58,980 bases of DNA, from assembly GCA_009840285.1 (NCBI GenBank), contig VXOF01000039.1, forward strand, positions 1 through 58,980, written 5' to 3'. The stretch comes from Nitrospira sp. SB0662_bin_26 (GTDB taxonomy: Bacteria; Nitrospirota; Nitrospiria; Nitrospirales; UBA8639). The translations under genes were made by a program, and so were the position numbers. Below the pieces are notes generated by a model that searched no databases, was not told the DNA's origin, and was given only the letters and a program-made list of their open reading frames with translations. This document shows positions 25,717 to 34,677 of this stretch, one piece after another; position 1 is the first letter of the stretch; every line of letters begins with the position of its first letter.

Positions 25717-25943
25717 CGGTTATCGCGTTCTTCCCGGATCAATTGAGCTGGCGGGACGGTTGGGTGGACCCGGGTTCGAGTTTGGAGCCGCCACCGTAAC
25801 TCTTCGACGGTTGGATGCTCGGCAAGCCGTTGAATTTCCGCAATCAGGTAATCGGACAGAGACGTGCCAGCCAAGGCAGCCCTGGACTTGAGAACCTTAT
25901 GAAGGTCATCGGGGACGTTCCTCAACTGAATCATTTTTGACAT
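25713..25943 (-). CDS. vapB: VapB/FitA-type antitoxin (ribbon-helix-helix)
   Basis: A 76-aa antitoxin from the ATG at 25943. MIQLRNVPDDLHKVLKSRAA then AGTSLSDYLIAEIQRLAEHP is the FitA/VapB ribbon-helix-helix pattern. The start at 25943 lies only 7 bases after a TATGTT -10 box, implying a leaderless mRNA; ATG 25934 is an alternative. The C-terminal half (TRVHPTVPPAQLIREERDNR) would block VapC. Confidence 0.88.
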   Translation of the reverse strand: MSKMIQLRNVPDDLHKVLKSRAALAGTSLSDYLIAEIQRLAEHPTVEELRWRLQTRTRVHPTVPPAQLIREERDNR

Positions 25944-25978
25944 GTGATAAACATACTTACATGTGCTTAACATGTCAA
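25939..25978 (-). promoter_or_regulatory. vapBC promoter with ACATGT operator repeats
   Basis: On the minus strand TTGACA (25978-25973) and TATGTT (25955-25950) are 17 bases apart. GACATGT and its inverse ACATGTC bracket the region, and a third CATGT lies between. The arrangement fits autorepression by a ribbon-helix-helix VapBC complex. Confidence 0.65.
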
Positions 25979-25987
25979 GCGGTTCAT

Positions 25988-26092
25988 TTCATTTCCCCCT
26001 CGCCCTGCCCTCTCTCAGAGGGAGAGGGAGAAAAAAGCAAAAAGCAAAAACACTGGATCCCCGATCGGGTCGGGGATGACGGAAAGAGAAAA
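25988..26092. repeat. Family B and family A repeats upstream of vapB
   Basis: Family B (CCCCTCGCCCTGCCCTCTCT then AGAGGGAGAGGG) followed by family A (ACACTGGATCCCCGATCGGG then TCGGGGATGAC). They separate the vapBC promoter from the ybdK-like gene. Confidence 0.75.
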
Positions 26093-26181
26093 CAGCGCTA
26101 CTTCTCCCTTCGTCTCGCCTGCCATTTCATTGTGTTATTCTCGTCTTGTTCTACACGCGGTGGGTGCGGTATGTTGCCGGG

Positions 26182-27318
26182 ATGCCCGACAACGACTTGA
26201 ACATCACGCTTGGGGTCGAAGAGGAGTTTTTCTTGGTCGATCCGGAGTCGCGGGACCTGATCGCCGATCCGGACCCCACGATCTTCGAAGCCTGCGAACG
26301 CGCCAGCGGCCCCCATACCGTTGTGCACGAATTTCTGCGCTCCCAAATCGAGACCAACACCCGGATCTGCATGAACTTCGCTGAATTGCGCGAGGCGCTG
26401 ACCGAGACGCGTCGTTTGGTTATTGAGGCCGCGCGGCAGCATGACGTCGGCGTGATCGCGTCGTCCACGCACCCGTTCGCCGACTGGCGGATGCAACTTC
26501 CGACGCCGCAGGAGCGGTATCAGCGTTTCGCGATTACCTATCAGGAGCGACGGTCTTTTCTCGTGAGCGGCATGCACATTCACGCCGGATTCGGCGATCC
26601 TGAATCGCGCATCCGGGTCATGACTGCCCTGCGACGCCACCTTCCGCTACTGAACACTCTGTCCGCGTCGTCACCATTCAGCGCGGGCCGGGAGACAGGG
26701 TTCAAATCCTATCGGCTGAACCTCTTGAGTGTGGTGCCGCGGTTCGGTCTCCCACCGGCGTTTTCCTCTCGACGCAACTACGAGGATCTACTGAACGCAT
26801 ACCAGTCGCATCACTTCATCACCGACGGTAGCGAGTTGTGGTGGGACCTCCGGCCGTCACCGAAGTATCCCACGATCGAGTTACGTATCTGCGACATCTG
26901 CACCCGCCTCGATGACGCGCTCGCCGTGGCGGCGGTCTATGCCTCGCTGATTCGCAAGCTGCTCCGCCAGGACGCCGAAAAAGTGCTGCCTCCGGAACCG
27001 GCAGACGACATCATCGCCGAGAATCGATGGTTGGCGGCCCGCTACGGAGTGCTCGCGTTTTTCGGCGACCTCGCTACAGGCGGGCGTATCGATATCAACG
27101 ATCACCTGACGGCGCTGGTTGAGGACCTTGCGGAGGATGCCCAGGCCCTCGGCTGCGAGGCGGAATTGCGCCAATGTCTTACTATCATCCGTGAGGGCGC
27201 CGGTGCGGACCGGCAGCTCGACCACTTCCGGCTGCGCCGGCTCGAAGGTGACAGCATTGAGGGCGCGTTGCGTTCCGTAACCGATCTGATCATCCGGGAA
27301 ACGATGGACATCGCGTAG
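26182..27318 (+). CDS. YbdK-family carboxylate-amine ligase (glutamate-cysteine ligase type 2)
   Basis: A 378-aa ATP-grasp-like ligase of the GCS2/YbdK family. LGVEEEFFLVD (10-20), HEFLRSQIETNT (49-60), and GMHIHAG (130-136) are the family's hallmark motifs, and ELRICDICTRLDDAL follows in the C-terminal half. E. coli YbdK has weak glutamate-cysteine ligase activity; the native substrate here is unknown. I prefer the ATG at 26182; an in-frame TTG at 26146 would add 12 residues. It is apparently monocistronic. Confidence 0.85.
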   Translation: MPDNDLNITLGVEEEFFLVDPESRDLIADPDPTIFEACERASGPHTVVHEFLRSQIETNTRICMNFAELREALTETRRLVIEAARQHDVGVIASSTHPFADWRMQLPTPQERYQRFAITYQERRSFLVSGMHIHAGFGDPESRIRVMTALRRHLPLLNTLSASSPFSAGRETGFKSYRLNLLSVVPRFGLPPAFSSRRNYEDLLNAYQSHHFITDGSELWWDLRPSPKYPTIELRICDICTRLDDALAVAAVYASLIRKLLRQDAEKVLPPEPADDIIAENRWLAARYGVLAFFGDLATGGRIDINDHLTALVEDLAEDAQALGCEAELRQCLTIIREGAGADRQLDHFRLRRLEGDSIEGALRSVTDLIIRETMDIA

Positions 27319-27373
27319 CGGCGTTTCACCCCCGCACGACGAGTTGGTAACGGACGCGCGCCGATAGCATTCT

Positions 27374-28261
27374 CTATTCCGGTCTCCAGGGAAACGGCCC
27401 CATCGAGTCATCCAGCAGAATGCGCCACACGTTCATTGGCAACCATTCTTCGTACATCCACCAATCCTTGTATTGAGGCAGGCGTACGGCCTTCGGAATC
27501 ATCATCCAGTTCGTTCCTTTCTTGAATTCCGCATATATCGCGCCGCGGATGTCCTGCAGGAATTGGATATAGTCTCTCACGTCCTGCTTGGTGCCCCCCA
27601 ATAAGGGGTCGGCTTTGCCGCTGTGCGCATAGATCGCCCTGTCGAACTCCATTTGTTCGACTTCTTTCAAGGACCGCTCCCATTCCTTGATGTTGAAATC
27701 CGGCACGATGTTGAAGAGGATCGCCTGTGGATCGACCAGATCGGCAATATAGGCTATTCGTTGTTTAGGGAGGAGAAAGACGGTCATGCCCATCCCATGA
27801 TTCATGCCCAAATAATGCAATTCCAGTACGGTACCGCCCAGGGTGACGTCTTTTCGCTTGCCTGACCAACTTGCATCGGGAACCATCATGTCTGGCCCGG
27901 GATTTGCTTTCATCCATTGATAGGCCTCTTCATGGGCCATGACAGTGGCTCCGGCATCGTGAAACACTTGTCCGCCACTTGCATGATCCCAGTGATTGTG
28001 GCTGTGAAAGAGATACCGGATCGGTTTGTCCGTGACGGCCCTGATGGCTTCGACAAAGCCTTTCGCGTGGTTCGTGTTTACCGATTCAATCGCGAGAACG
28101 CCTTCGCTCGTCACCACGAACATGGAGAAATAGGCTTGAGCCGGATCGCCATAGCTATACACCCCCGTGTCGATCTTGGCTGTATGCGGGGGCAGCGTTT
28201 CGGCGAAAGCAACGCCGGAGCACACAATAATCATGAGGAACAGAACAAGGACGTGTTTCAT
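27374..28261 (-). CDS. Secreted metallo-beta-lactamase-fold hydrolase
   Basis: A 295-aa protein from the ATG at 28261, chosen because a signal peptide begins there (MKHVLVLFLMIIVCSGVAFA, cleavage after Ala20) and AAGGAG is 8 bases upstream. The zinc motif HSHNHWDH is at 86-93, with downstream histidines in LGMNHGMG and IYAHSGKADP and aspartate in IADLVDP. The fold resembles periplasmic MBL proteins linked to quinoprotein or sulfur-oxidation systems, but the substrate is unknown. It is divergently arranged with the secreted eight-cysteine protein at 28537, sharing a 275-bp control region. Confidence 0.82.
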   Translation of the reverse strand: MKHVLVLFLMIIVCSGVAFAETLPPHTAKIDTGVYSYGDPAQAYFSMFVVTSEGVLAIESVNTNHAKGFVEAIRAVTDKPIRYLFHSHNHWDHASGGQVFHDAGATVMAHEEAYQWMKANPGPDMMVPDASWSGKRKDVTLGGTVLELHYLGMNHGMGMTVFLLPKQRIAYIADLVDPQAILFNIVPDFNIKEWERSLKEVEQMEFDRAIYAHSGKADPLLGGTKQDVRDYIQFLQDIRGAIYAEFKKGTNWMMIPKAVRLPQYKDWWMYEEWLPMNVWRILLDDSMGPFPWRPE

Positions 28262-28536
28262 ACTCCTGACTCCTTCCTGGCAATGGTGGTGGACTTGGAC
28301 CGTCATGCTGGAACGGAAACCCACGCGAGACCTTTCCCAAATCAAGTCCTGGCAAACAGACCGGAGCAGTATAACGTAGTCCTGCACAGTCTGTCTTTGT
28401 TCAGCCGAAAAGCCGGCAGATTGTGTTCCTTTCACCTGACATGCGAGGCAGGAAAACACTTGCTCCGGCGCCGGAAGAGTTCTATTGTACGGAAAGCATC
28501 AGTCGTGATGAGAAGATTCAAAAAAGGACTCGAACG

Positions 28537-28923
28537 ATGAAACACTTGGCACTGTCTCTGATACTCGTGTTGAACTGTTTCCTGTTTATCGGAAACGGGG
28601 TGGCCTCTGCCGAACCCCGGACGGAATCGATTTGTAACCTGGGCATGGTCAAAGGCGAACAGGGTCGCACCTGTGAAGTACCGATCCCGTCAGGCTGCAC
28701 GGTCGCCAACTTTCCCGGATATGACGACCCGTGGGTCGACGTCTCCAAGGGTGGCAAGACAAGCTGCGCCATCGATGAGAAACAAACCGACTGGAAAACC
28801 AAAATTGTGGGTTCCTGTGGTCCCTGCGGTACAGACAATTGTTCTGCCCGGTTCAGCGTGATGTTCGCGTGCGGCGACAGTCAACCCATGACCACTCAAC
28901 CGAGAAAAGTCTACAAGGATTAA
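28537..28923 (+). CDS. Unknown secreted eight-cysteine protein
   Basis: A 128-aa protein starting MKHLALSLILVLNCFLFIGN, a clear Sec signal peptide with cleavage near VASA/E. The mature part contains eight cysteines (in SICNLG, RTCEVP, SGCTV, TSCAID, GSCGPCG, DNCSAR and FACGD), consistent with up to four disulfides. No family is recognised. An upstream in-frame ATG at 28423 is rejected because it would bury the signal peptide. It ends 17 bp before a family C repeat. Confidence 0.72.
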   Translation: MKHLALSLILVLNCFLFIGNGVASAEPRTESICNLGMVKGEQGRTCEVPIPSGCTVANFPGYDDPWVDVSKGGKTSCAIDEKQTDWKTKIVGSCGPCGTDNCSARFSVMFACGDSQPMTTQPRKVYKD

Positions 28924-28939
28924 AAGGAAGCGCTAGAAG

Positions 28940-28999
28940 ACCTCTACCTCCCGACTTTTCCCTCTTCGGAAAAAGTCCCCGTCCTTACAAAGGAGGGGA
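28940..28999. repeat. Dispersed repeat, family C (long form)
   Basis: ACCTCTACCTCCCGACTTTT, CCCTCTTCGGAAAAAGTCCC, CGTCCTTACAAAGGAGGGGA. The reverse complement of this 60-bp unit recurs, with a few differences, at 35797-35860. Its last bases supply the Shine-Dalgarno (AGGAGGGG) of queG. Confidence 0.82.
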
Positions 29000-29004
29000 A
29001 AATC

Positions 29005-29988
29005 GTGTCTTCGACTACACAGCTTCTCAAACAAGCCGCCCTTGATCAGGGGTTTCATGCCGTTGGCATCGCCCGCGTCCCGTCGTCAACCATTGACCGG
29101 GATTGCTCTCCGTCCGGTCATTCCCATGCCAACCTGCTCGACCGCCTGCAGTATTGGTTGACCCAAGGCTACCACGGCACCATGGAGTGGATGGGACGCC
29201 GTCCCGAACGCCGTGCCGATCCCACGCTGGTGTTGCCGCACTGTCGTTCGATTATTGCCCTCGGTCTCAATTACTGGACCGATGCGGCTCCGGATGAGCG
29301 TCGGGGCAATGGCCGGATCGCCCGGTATGCCTGGGGTGAGGATTACCACCACGTATTCAAGAAAAAACTCAAACAGCTCGAACGGGTGCTCAAATCTCTC
29401 CAACCGGATTGTGTCACGCGCAGCTACGCGGATACGGGCCCGGTCATGGAAAAATTCTGGGCGCAACAGGCCGGCTTGGGGTGGATCGGCAAACATTCCA
29501 ATCTGGTCTCCCCGACTTTTGGTTCGTGGTTGCTGCTCGGCGAAATCTTGACCACCGCGGAGCTGGAGGCCGATGAACCTGGCGCCGACCTGTGCGGGAC
29601 CTGTACCCTGTGCGTGCAAGCTTGTCCGACCGGAGCTATTGCCGAACCCTACGTCGTCGATGCCACGAAATGTATTTCTTATCTCACCATCGAATACCGC
29701 GGAGACAGGGCCTCACTGGATACGAACCTGCAAACCCGCATGGGGAACCGCATCTTCGGTTGTGACGATTGTCTGGACGTATGCCCGTATAACGCGTTCG
29801 CTCCGGCAACAAACGAACCGAGCATGCAACCCACGGACCTGACGCAAGGACCGAACCTGTCACGGCTCTCGGCATTGAGCGAGGAAGAATTTTCCCGGAC
29901 CTTTGCCCGTTCCCCTATCCGGCGGGCGAAATTTTTAGGATTCCAACGCAACGTGGCCATTGCCCTGGAGAACGAACCCCGGGCCTGA
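29005..29988 (+). CDS. queG: Epoxyqueuosine reductase
   Basis: The cobalamin- and iron-sulfur-dependent enzyme that reduces epoxyqueuosine to queuosine in tRNA wobble bases. Two 4Fe-4S motifs are visible, CGTCTLCVQACP (Cys197, 200, 203, 207) and CDDCLDVCPYN (Cys253, 256, 260), with the catalytic-site YADTGPVMEK (Asp143) ahead of them. At 327 aa it matches QueG without a C-terminal HEAT extension. The start is GTG with AGGAGGGG about 7 bases upstream, provided by the preceding dispersed repeat. mutS2 is convergent, 12 bp after the stop. Confidence 0.95.
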   Translation: MSSTTQLLKQAALDQGFHAVGIARVPSSTIDRDCSPSGHSHANLLDRLQYWLTQGYHGTMEWMGRRPERRADPTLVLPHCRSIIALGLNYWTDAAPDERRGNGRIARYAWGEDYHHVFKKKLKQLERVLKSLQPDCVTRSYADTGPVMEKFWAQQAGLGWIGKHSNLVSPTFGSWLLLGEILTTAELEADEPGADLCGTCTLCVQACPTGAIAEPYVVDATKCISYLTIEYRGDRASLDTNLQTRMGNRIFGCDDCLDVCPYNAFAPATNEPSMQPTDLTQGPNLSRLSALSEEEFSRTFARSPIRRAKFLGFQRNVAIALENEPRA

Positions 29989-30000
29989 ACGCCCCGCTGT

Positions 30001-32475
30001 CTAGGTCAACTCCGCCATCGTCACCCCGTCTCCGCCTTCCTCTTGCCCCCCCGGTCGAAACGCCGTGACATAGGCAGACTGCGCGAGAAATTCTCGAATC
30101 GCGGTCTTGAGTTTCCCTGTCCCATGCCCATGAATGATCCGGACGGATTTGGCATTCCGCAGCAAGGCCTGGTCCAATTGGGCCGTCAATTGCTCCAGGG
30201 CTTCTTCCGCGGTCTGTCCCCGCAGATCGATCCCGGCGAAATCCGATGCCGCTGATCCCGAACCTGCGCTTCCGCTTGATAGTAACGACGGTTTTGTCAA
30301 GCGCGATGTCGGACTTTTTTCTTTCGGGATTACTTCCGGCACGTTCGCCGCTTTACCGACGCCCACGAGCCGGTCCACGTGGACGGATAGTTCGGATGAC
30401 CCCACCTGCACACGAACGGATTTCTTCCCCTCAGGCTTTTCCAGTAACCGGCCCAGCGTGTCCAGGTTGGCGATTTCCACCACGTCGCCTTCTTCAAGAG
30501 ATGCAACCGGAACGGTCTCCGGAGACGCGTGTTGGTTCATGGAGTTCTCGACGCGTTGCAACCCATGGTGCGCTTCCTGCACCTGCGCCCGCGTCTTTTG
30601 CCTCTGCAATGACTCGGTGATCCGCCGAACCTCGGCGCGGGCCGTCGCCAGTTCCTCCCGAAACTTCTTTTTCATCTTTTTGATTTCGTCGCGCTCAATG
30701 GAACGCAACCGTTCCGCAATGATCTGGGCTTCCGCTGCCTCACGACCGGCTGTTTCTCGCTGGGTCCTGGCTTCGTCGAGTTCTTCCTTCAATTCCTGAT
30801 GAGTGCGTTGCAGGTCCGTGAACACGTGATCGAGTTGCCGGTCTTCACGATGGACCAGATCCAGGGCCTGATCGAGAATCGACGGGTCCATACCCAAACG
30901 CCCGGCGATATCCAGCGCGGAAGACCCGCCGGGGATGCCTGAGATAAACCGATACGTCGGAGCCAGCGTGTTGACATCGAATTCGAGGCTCGCGTTCAAG
31001 AATCCGGGTGTCGAAAGGGCCAACGTCTTTAACGCATTGTAGTGCGTCGTCACGACGACCTTGAGGTTCAGTTCGGCAAAACGACGGAGCAGCGCCTCGG
31101 CCAGGGCCGCGCCTTCAGCGGGATCGGTCGAACTGATAACTTCGTCCAGGAGCACCAGCGTTCGCGGAGACTCTCCACCGGTGGGGTGTTCGATGCTCCG
31201 GAGCAAGCCGATCAGTTTTCTGATATGCGCGGAAAAACTGGATAAGTCCTTGGTCAGATCCTGCGCATCGCCGATGTCTGCGAAGGTTTCCTCGAAAAAC
31301 GCCATCTCCGATCCGTCCCTGCACGGCAGGTGGAGCCCGCACCGCACCATCAGACTGCTCAGCCCCAACAATTTCAGCAGCACGGTCTTTCCACCCGTGT
31401 TGGGACCGGATATCACCAACACCGCGGAATCCCTTTCAAACATGACGTCGTTCGGCACGACGTGTTCCTTGCTCAACAGCAGCAAAGGATGCCGCGCGTT
31501 CCACAGGCGAACGTGTCCGTCCGTGTTGAGCCGGATCGGCGTTCCGTTCATGCGGGCGCTCAGGCGCGCCTTGGCTCCGATGCAATCCAGGGTGGTCAGG
31601 ACCTGCAGCAGGCTCCGCAAATCATCCAGATGCTGCACGACCCGGCTCGTGAGTTCCTGCAGGATGCGGGTGATTTCCCGGGCGACCTGAAGCTCGGCGA
31701 CTTTGATCTGATTGTTCAGGTCGATGAGTTCACGAGGCTCCATGAACACCGTCGCGCCGCTGGCGGAAATGTCATGCACGATTCCGTGGAGATCATGCTG
31801 ACGCTCGGCTTTGATCGGTAACACATACCGGTTTTCACGCTGGGCATAGTACGGCTCCTGCAGCAGATCCCGGTAACGTGAGGACGCCACCATGTTCTCC
31901 ATGCGCTGACGAATACGGTGCTTCAACCCCTGCGAAAGACGGAGTGCCTCATACAATGCCGGTGAAGCGTGGTCGAGTATGTCCCCTTCCGCGCTCACGC
32001 ATGTATCGATCTCCTCCCGCAGTTCAGAAAGATCCGGCAGGGCCTCATAGTAGGCAAACAGAGCCGCCGCTGTCTGCTGATTCGCCACGAGACAACGCCG
32101 CACCGCCCCAGCCACGTAAATGAGCACGGAAACATCCCTCAACGTCTGAAGATCCAGGATGCCGCCTTTTTCAGCCTTATGCAGGGCTTGAGACGAGTCC
32201 TCAAACTGCACCGCGGGAAACGGCACCGCGGCATGCTGCAGCTCCAGCATATCCGTGGTCTCCTGCATGCGTTGTTGCGCGAGTTCCAGCGTATCCTCCA
32301 GCGGCAACCCCCGGCATAACTCGGCCCCCAATGCCGAATGCGCCTGTGCAGCCAACGCCTCCAACACTTGCGGCCATTCAAGGGCTTGTTGCGTTTCGGA
32401 AATGGCGGAGAGTTCAGACACGAGGATGATGGAGGTGATCTCCCCGCCAGACAAGAGGTGCGCCGCTCTCAGCAT
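30001..32475 (-). CDS. mutS2: Endonuclease / ribosome-rescue factor MutS2
   Basis: A MutS-like ATPase with Walker A GPNTGGKT at about 357-364, Walker B LVLLDEVISSTDPAEG, and a long coiled coil, followed by a C-terminal Smr domain (DLRGQTAEEALEQL then IIHGHGTGKLKTAI). MutS2 suppresses homologous recombination in some bacteria and splits collided ribosomes in others. I choose the ATG at 32475 (824 aa) because GAAGG lies 6 bases upstream; GTG 32421 (806 aa) and upstream starts are alternatives. The start overlaps the end of the pentapeptide-repeat gene by about 62 bp in another frame on the same strand. Confidence 0.92.
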   Translation of the reverse strand: MLRAAHLLSGGEITSIILVSELSAISETQQALEWPQVLEALAAQAHSALGAELCRGLPLEDTLELAQQRMQETTDMLELQHAAVPFPAVQFEDSSQALHKAEKGGILDLQTLRDVSVLIYVAGAVRRCLVANQQTAAALFAYYEALPDLSELREEIDTCVSAEGDILDHASPALYEALRLSQGLKHRIRQRMENMVASSRYRDLLQEPYYAQRENRYVLPIKAERQHDLHGIVHDISASGATVFMEPRELIDLNNQIKVAELQVAREITRILQELTSRVVQHLDDLRSLLQVLTTLDCIGAKARLSARMNGTPIRLNTDGHVRLWNARHPLLLLSKEHVVPNDVMFERDSAVLVISGPNTGGKTVLLKLLGLSSLMVRCGLHLPCRDGSEMAFFEETFADIGDAQDLTKDLSSFSAHIRKLIGLLRSIEHPTGGESPRTLVLLDEVISSTDPAEGAALAEALLRRFAELNLKVVVTTHYNALKTLALSTPGFLNASLEFDVNTLAPTYRFISGIPGGSSALDIAGRLGMDPSILDQALDLVHREDRQLDHVFTDLQRTHQELKEELDEARTQRETAGREAAEAQIIAERLRSIERDEIKKMKKKFREELATARAEVRRITESLQRQKTRAQVQEAHHGLQRVENSMNQHASPETVPVASLEEGDVVEIANLDTLGRLLEKPEGKKSVRVQVGSSELSVHVDRLVGVGKAANVPEVIPKEKSPTSRLTKPSLLSSGSAGSGSAASDFAGIDLRGQTAEEALEQLTAQLDQALLRNAKSVRIIHGHGTGKLKTAIREFLAQSAYVTAFRPGGQEEGGDGVTMAELT

Positions 32476-33424
32476 CAACGACCTTCGTGAGCCTTGGGGG
32501 ATCATTTTTACTGGCAACCGCCTTGTCAAGTTGCCTTTGGGTCAGACCTTTACAATGTGCTAAATGCGCGCTAGTCAGATTCGTATCCTCTAGAAAAGCT
32601 TTATGCAGATTCACACCTATAAGAGTTGCACGAAACAGATCGGTACGAAACAGATCAACATATTGGAGGTTCGCACCATCCAGAAGCACGTCAGACAATT
32701 TCGCATATTCCAGTTTCGCCCAAAACAAATTCGTATCAGACAACTTCGCACCAACTAGGTTCACGTGGGACAAATTCAGTCTGGATTCTCTCCGTTTTTC
32801 CACGTGAATTTGTGCTTCACTGCGTTTGCCAATCGCCGTTAAGATTGCCTGAATGTCTTCACGTATTCTGATGGCTTGTTGATCTCTATCGGCAGCCTCA
32901 CTTTTCTCATTTTCCTCTGGAGGGGTACGGACAAAAGCACAAAGAAGCTGCATGATCTGAATGTGATATTCTTCGGGATGCTCATGGGCCAGATGCGCGA
33001 GGGCGTAGATGCCGCCGAGACGAACCGGAAGTATATCACTACCCAGCATTTCCGCGCCTTTCTGGTAGCGTTCGTTCAGCAGGCTCCGCTGTGCTGTTTC
33101 GGCTTGACGTTGCGACGCGATGGCCTGACGTTCCGCCACAATGCTGCGCCAGATAGCAAGAGGTAAAGCAATGATCGCGGCAATGACTAAACCAAGATTG
33201 CGGACAATTTCACTGCCTGATTTGCGGATTGTCTTGCCGTTGGCTTCTCCGACACTCAACCAATCCCAGTACGTAGTCGCCAAACAATACGCGACCAGCA
33301 ACACAATCAGGACCCACGACATGACCAAGAACCAACCAAACCAACCGGTCCGTTCTTGTTTAGTATTCAGCATACGGATGAATTTGGCGGCGCTGGCCTT
33401 AATTTTGATCCAGAACGGGCGCAT
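32414..33424 (-). CDS. Membrane-anchored pentapeptide-repeat protein
   Basis: A 336-aa protein with two N-terminal membrane segments (about residues 31-49, WFLVMSWVLIVLLVAYCLA, and 74-92, LGLVIAAIIALPLAIW), a short coiled region with glutamines, and a pentapeptide-repeat stretch at about 215-290 (LVGAKLSDTNLFWAKLEYAK, LSDVLLDGANLQYVDLFRTD), where every fifth position is Leu or Phe with Ala/Asn before it. The repeats form a right-handed beta-helix. It lies 5 bp after the mrr-like gene and overlaps mutS2, so may be co-transcribed. Function unknown; the tie to the Mrr nuclease suggests an accessory stress or defence role. Confidence 0.75.
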   Translation of the reverse strand: MRPFWIKIKASAAKFIRMLNTKQERTGWFGWFLVMSWVLIVLLVAYCLATTYWDWLSVGEANGKTIRKSGSEIVRNLGLVIAAIIALPLAIWRSIVAERQAIASQRQAETAQRSLLNERYQKGAEMLGSDILPVRLGGIYALAHLAHEHPEEYHIQIMQLLCAFVRTPPEENEKSEAADRDQQAIRIREDIQAILTAIGKRSEAQIHVEKRRESRLNLSHVNLVGAKLSDTNLFWAKLEYAKLSDVLLDGANLQYVDLFRTDLFRATLIGVNLHKAFLEDTNLTSAHLAHCKGLTQRQLDKAVASKNDPPRLTKVVDAESGAPLVWRGDHLHHPRV

Positions 33425-33429
33425 GAGGC

Positions 33430-34362
33430 TTACAGGTCTTCCGAATCGAAATAATCCTCATCGATCCGTTTGATCTCATATGGCGGCATTTTCAAGCGAA
33501 CTCCGATATCATGCTCGACCATGAGTCGTGCGAGTTCTTCTCCGTCGATCAGGATGATGCGTTTGGAACTCTTTTCTACATAGGCTTTGGCGGATTTCGT
33601 AAAACTGGATGTGGTGACAAACACGCCCTTGGTCGTACCCGCCGCGTCGATTGCGCCAACGAAGTCGCGCAAATCACCTTCACCTACGGAATTGCCAGCA
33701 GCGTATCTCTTGGCCTGAAGATAAACTTCATCCAAGCCGAGTGCGTCTTCCCTGATCTTTCCGTCAATCCCCCCATCACCCGGACGCCCTGTCACCTGCC
33801 CCATTGCGGCATCGCCTTTGCCATAACCCATGGCACGTAAGAGGTCTACCACCACTCGTTCGAGAAACACAGGCTCCGCCTTCCGGACACGTTCCAGTAC
33901 CTCCGCCTCTAACTCCTCGCGTAATTCCCCGACTGCGCGCTCCAGTGCCTCCTCGGGCGTGACCGACACATCTTCTGACAACGCAGGTTCGTTATCACCA
34001 CTTGTTGCTGGAGTACCTTCTCCGGATCGCCACTCGGTGTATGCCGAGTAGTTCCTTAGGAACTTAAGGTCGATCCGAGGCGGTGTCTGAGCTAGTAGCT
34101 GTTCGCCTTTCTTCGTTAGACGATAAACACCACGTCGAACCTTTTCCACCAGCCCCGCGTGGCTCATATGCGTCACCGCCCAGGCGATCCGGTTTGTGAA
34201 TACCGGCTGGCTTCCACTGGGAAGCAATTCTCTCACGTCTTGGGGTGTCAGCCCTTCTGCGGCGGCAACATAGTCGCGCACCTTGGAGATCGGTGTGTCC
34301 ACACCGCCGGACAGTGCCTTGAGAACCGGAAGCATAAGTGATTGAAGGTCAGGAATCGGCAT
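33430..34362 (-). CDS. mrr: Mrr-type restriction endonuclease
   Basis: A 310-aa protein with an N-terminal winged-helix Mrr_N domain (residues 1-95: DVRELLPSG, FTNRIAWAVTHMSHAGLVEK, RRGVYRLTKKGEQLL) and a C-terminal PD-(D/E)xK-type Mrr nuclease domain. The catalytic series is visible: GDGGID (195-200) and QAK (216-218), followed by FVTTSSFTKSAKAYV. Mrr proteins are type IV restriction enzymes that cut modified DNA. The pentapeptide-repeat gene follows after 5 bp. No methyltransferase is beside it, as expected for type IV systems. Confidence 0.9.
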   Translation of the reverse strand: MPIPDLQSLMLPVLKALSGGVDTPISKVRDYVAAAEGLTPQDVRELLPSGSQPVFTNRIAWAVTHMSHAGLVEKVRRGVYRLTKKGEQLLAQTPPRIDLKFLRNYSAYTEWRSGEGTPATSGDNEPALSEDVSVTPEEALERAVGELREELEAEVLERVRKAEPVFLERVVVDLLRAMGYGKGDAAMGQVTGRPGDGGIDGKIREDALGLDEVYLQAKRYAAGNSVGEGDLRDFVGAIDAAGTTKGVFVTTSSFTKSAKAYVEKSSKRIILIDGEELARLMVEHDIGVRLKMPPYEIKRIDEDYFDSEDL

Positions 34363-34677
34363 GGGGAATCAGTGCTCCTTTTTTGCAATTTTTCGCAGAT
34401 CCAAAGAAATCCTTTCTAATTCAGTTCATAAAGCGTCACCCTAGTCATCCATCCAACATCCGTCAATAATGCATATGGGGCCACCGCTTCCGGTCGCTGT
34501 CTCAGGCTCTTGACATTAAGGTAATTTCTCAAGTTTTACATTAATTTATAGTATATCCTGCCTTTCTGCCCTCTTGTCACACGGGCTCAATGAACCGTAC
34601 AGTAGCCGCCTTGGGATGCATTGCATGAGGGACATGGAGAACATGAAACGTAGCGTTTGTTATCGGAGTCACGTGCT

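Noticed and set aside
34363-34677. Nickel/cobalt or cobalamin riboswitch upstream of the Ni/Co transporter-like gene
   Set aside because: I found no matching conserved blocks in this gap.
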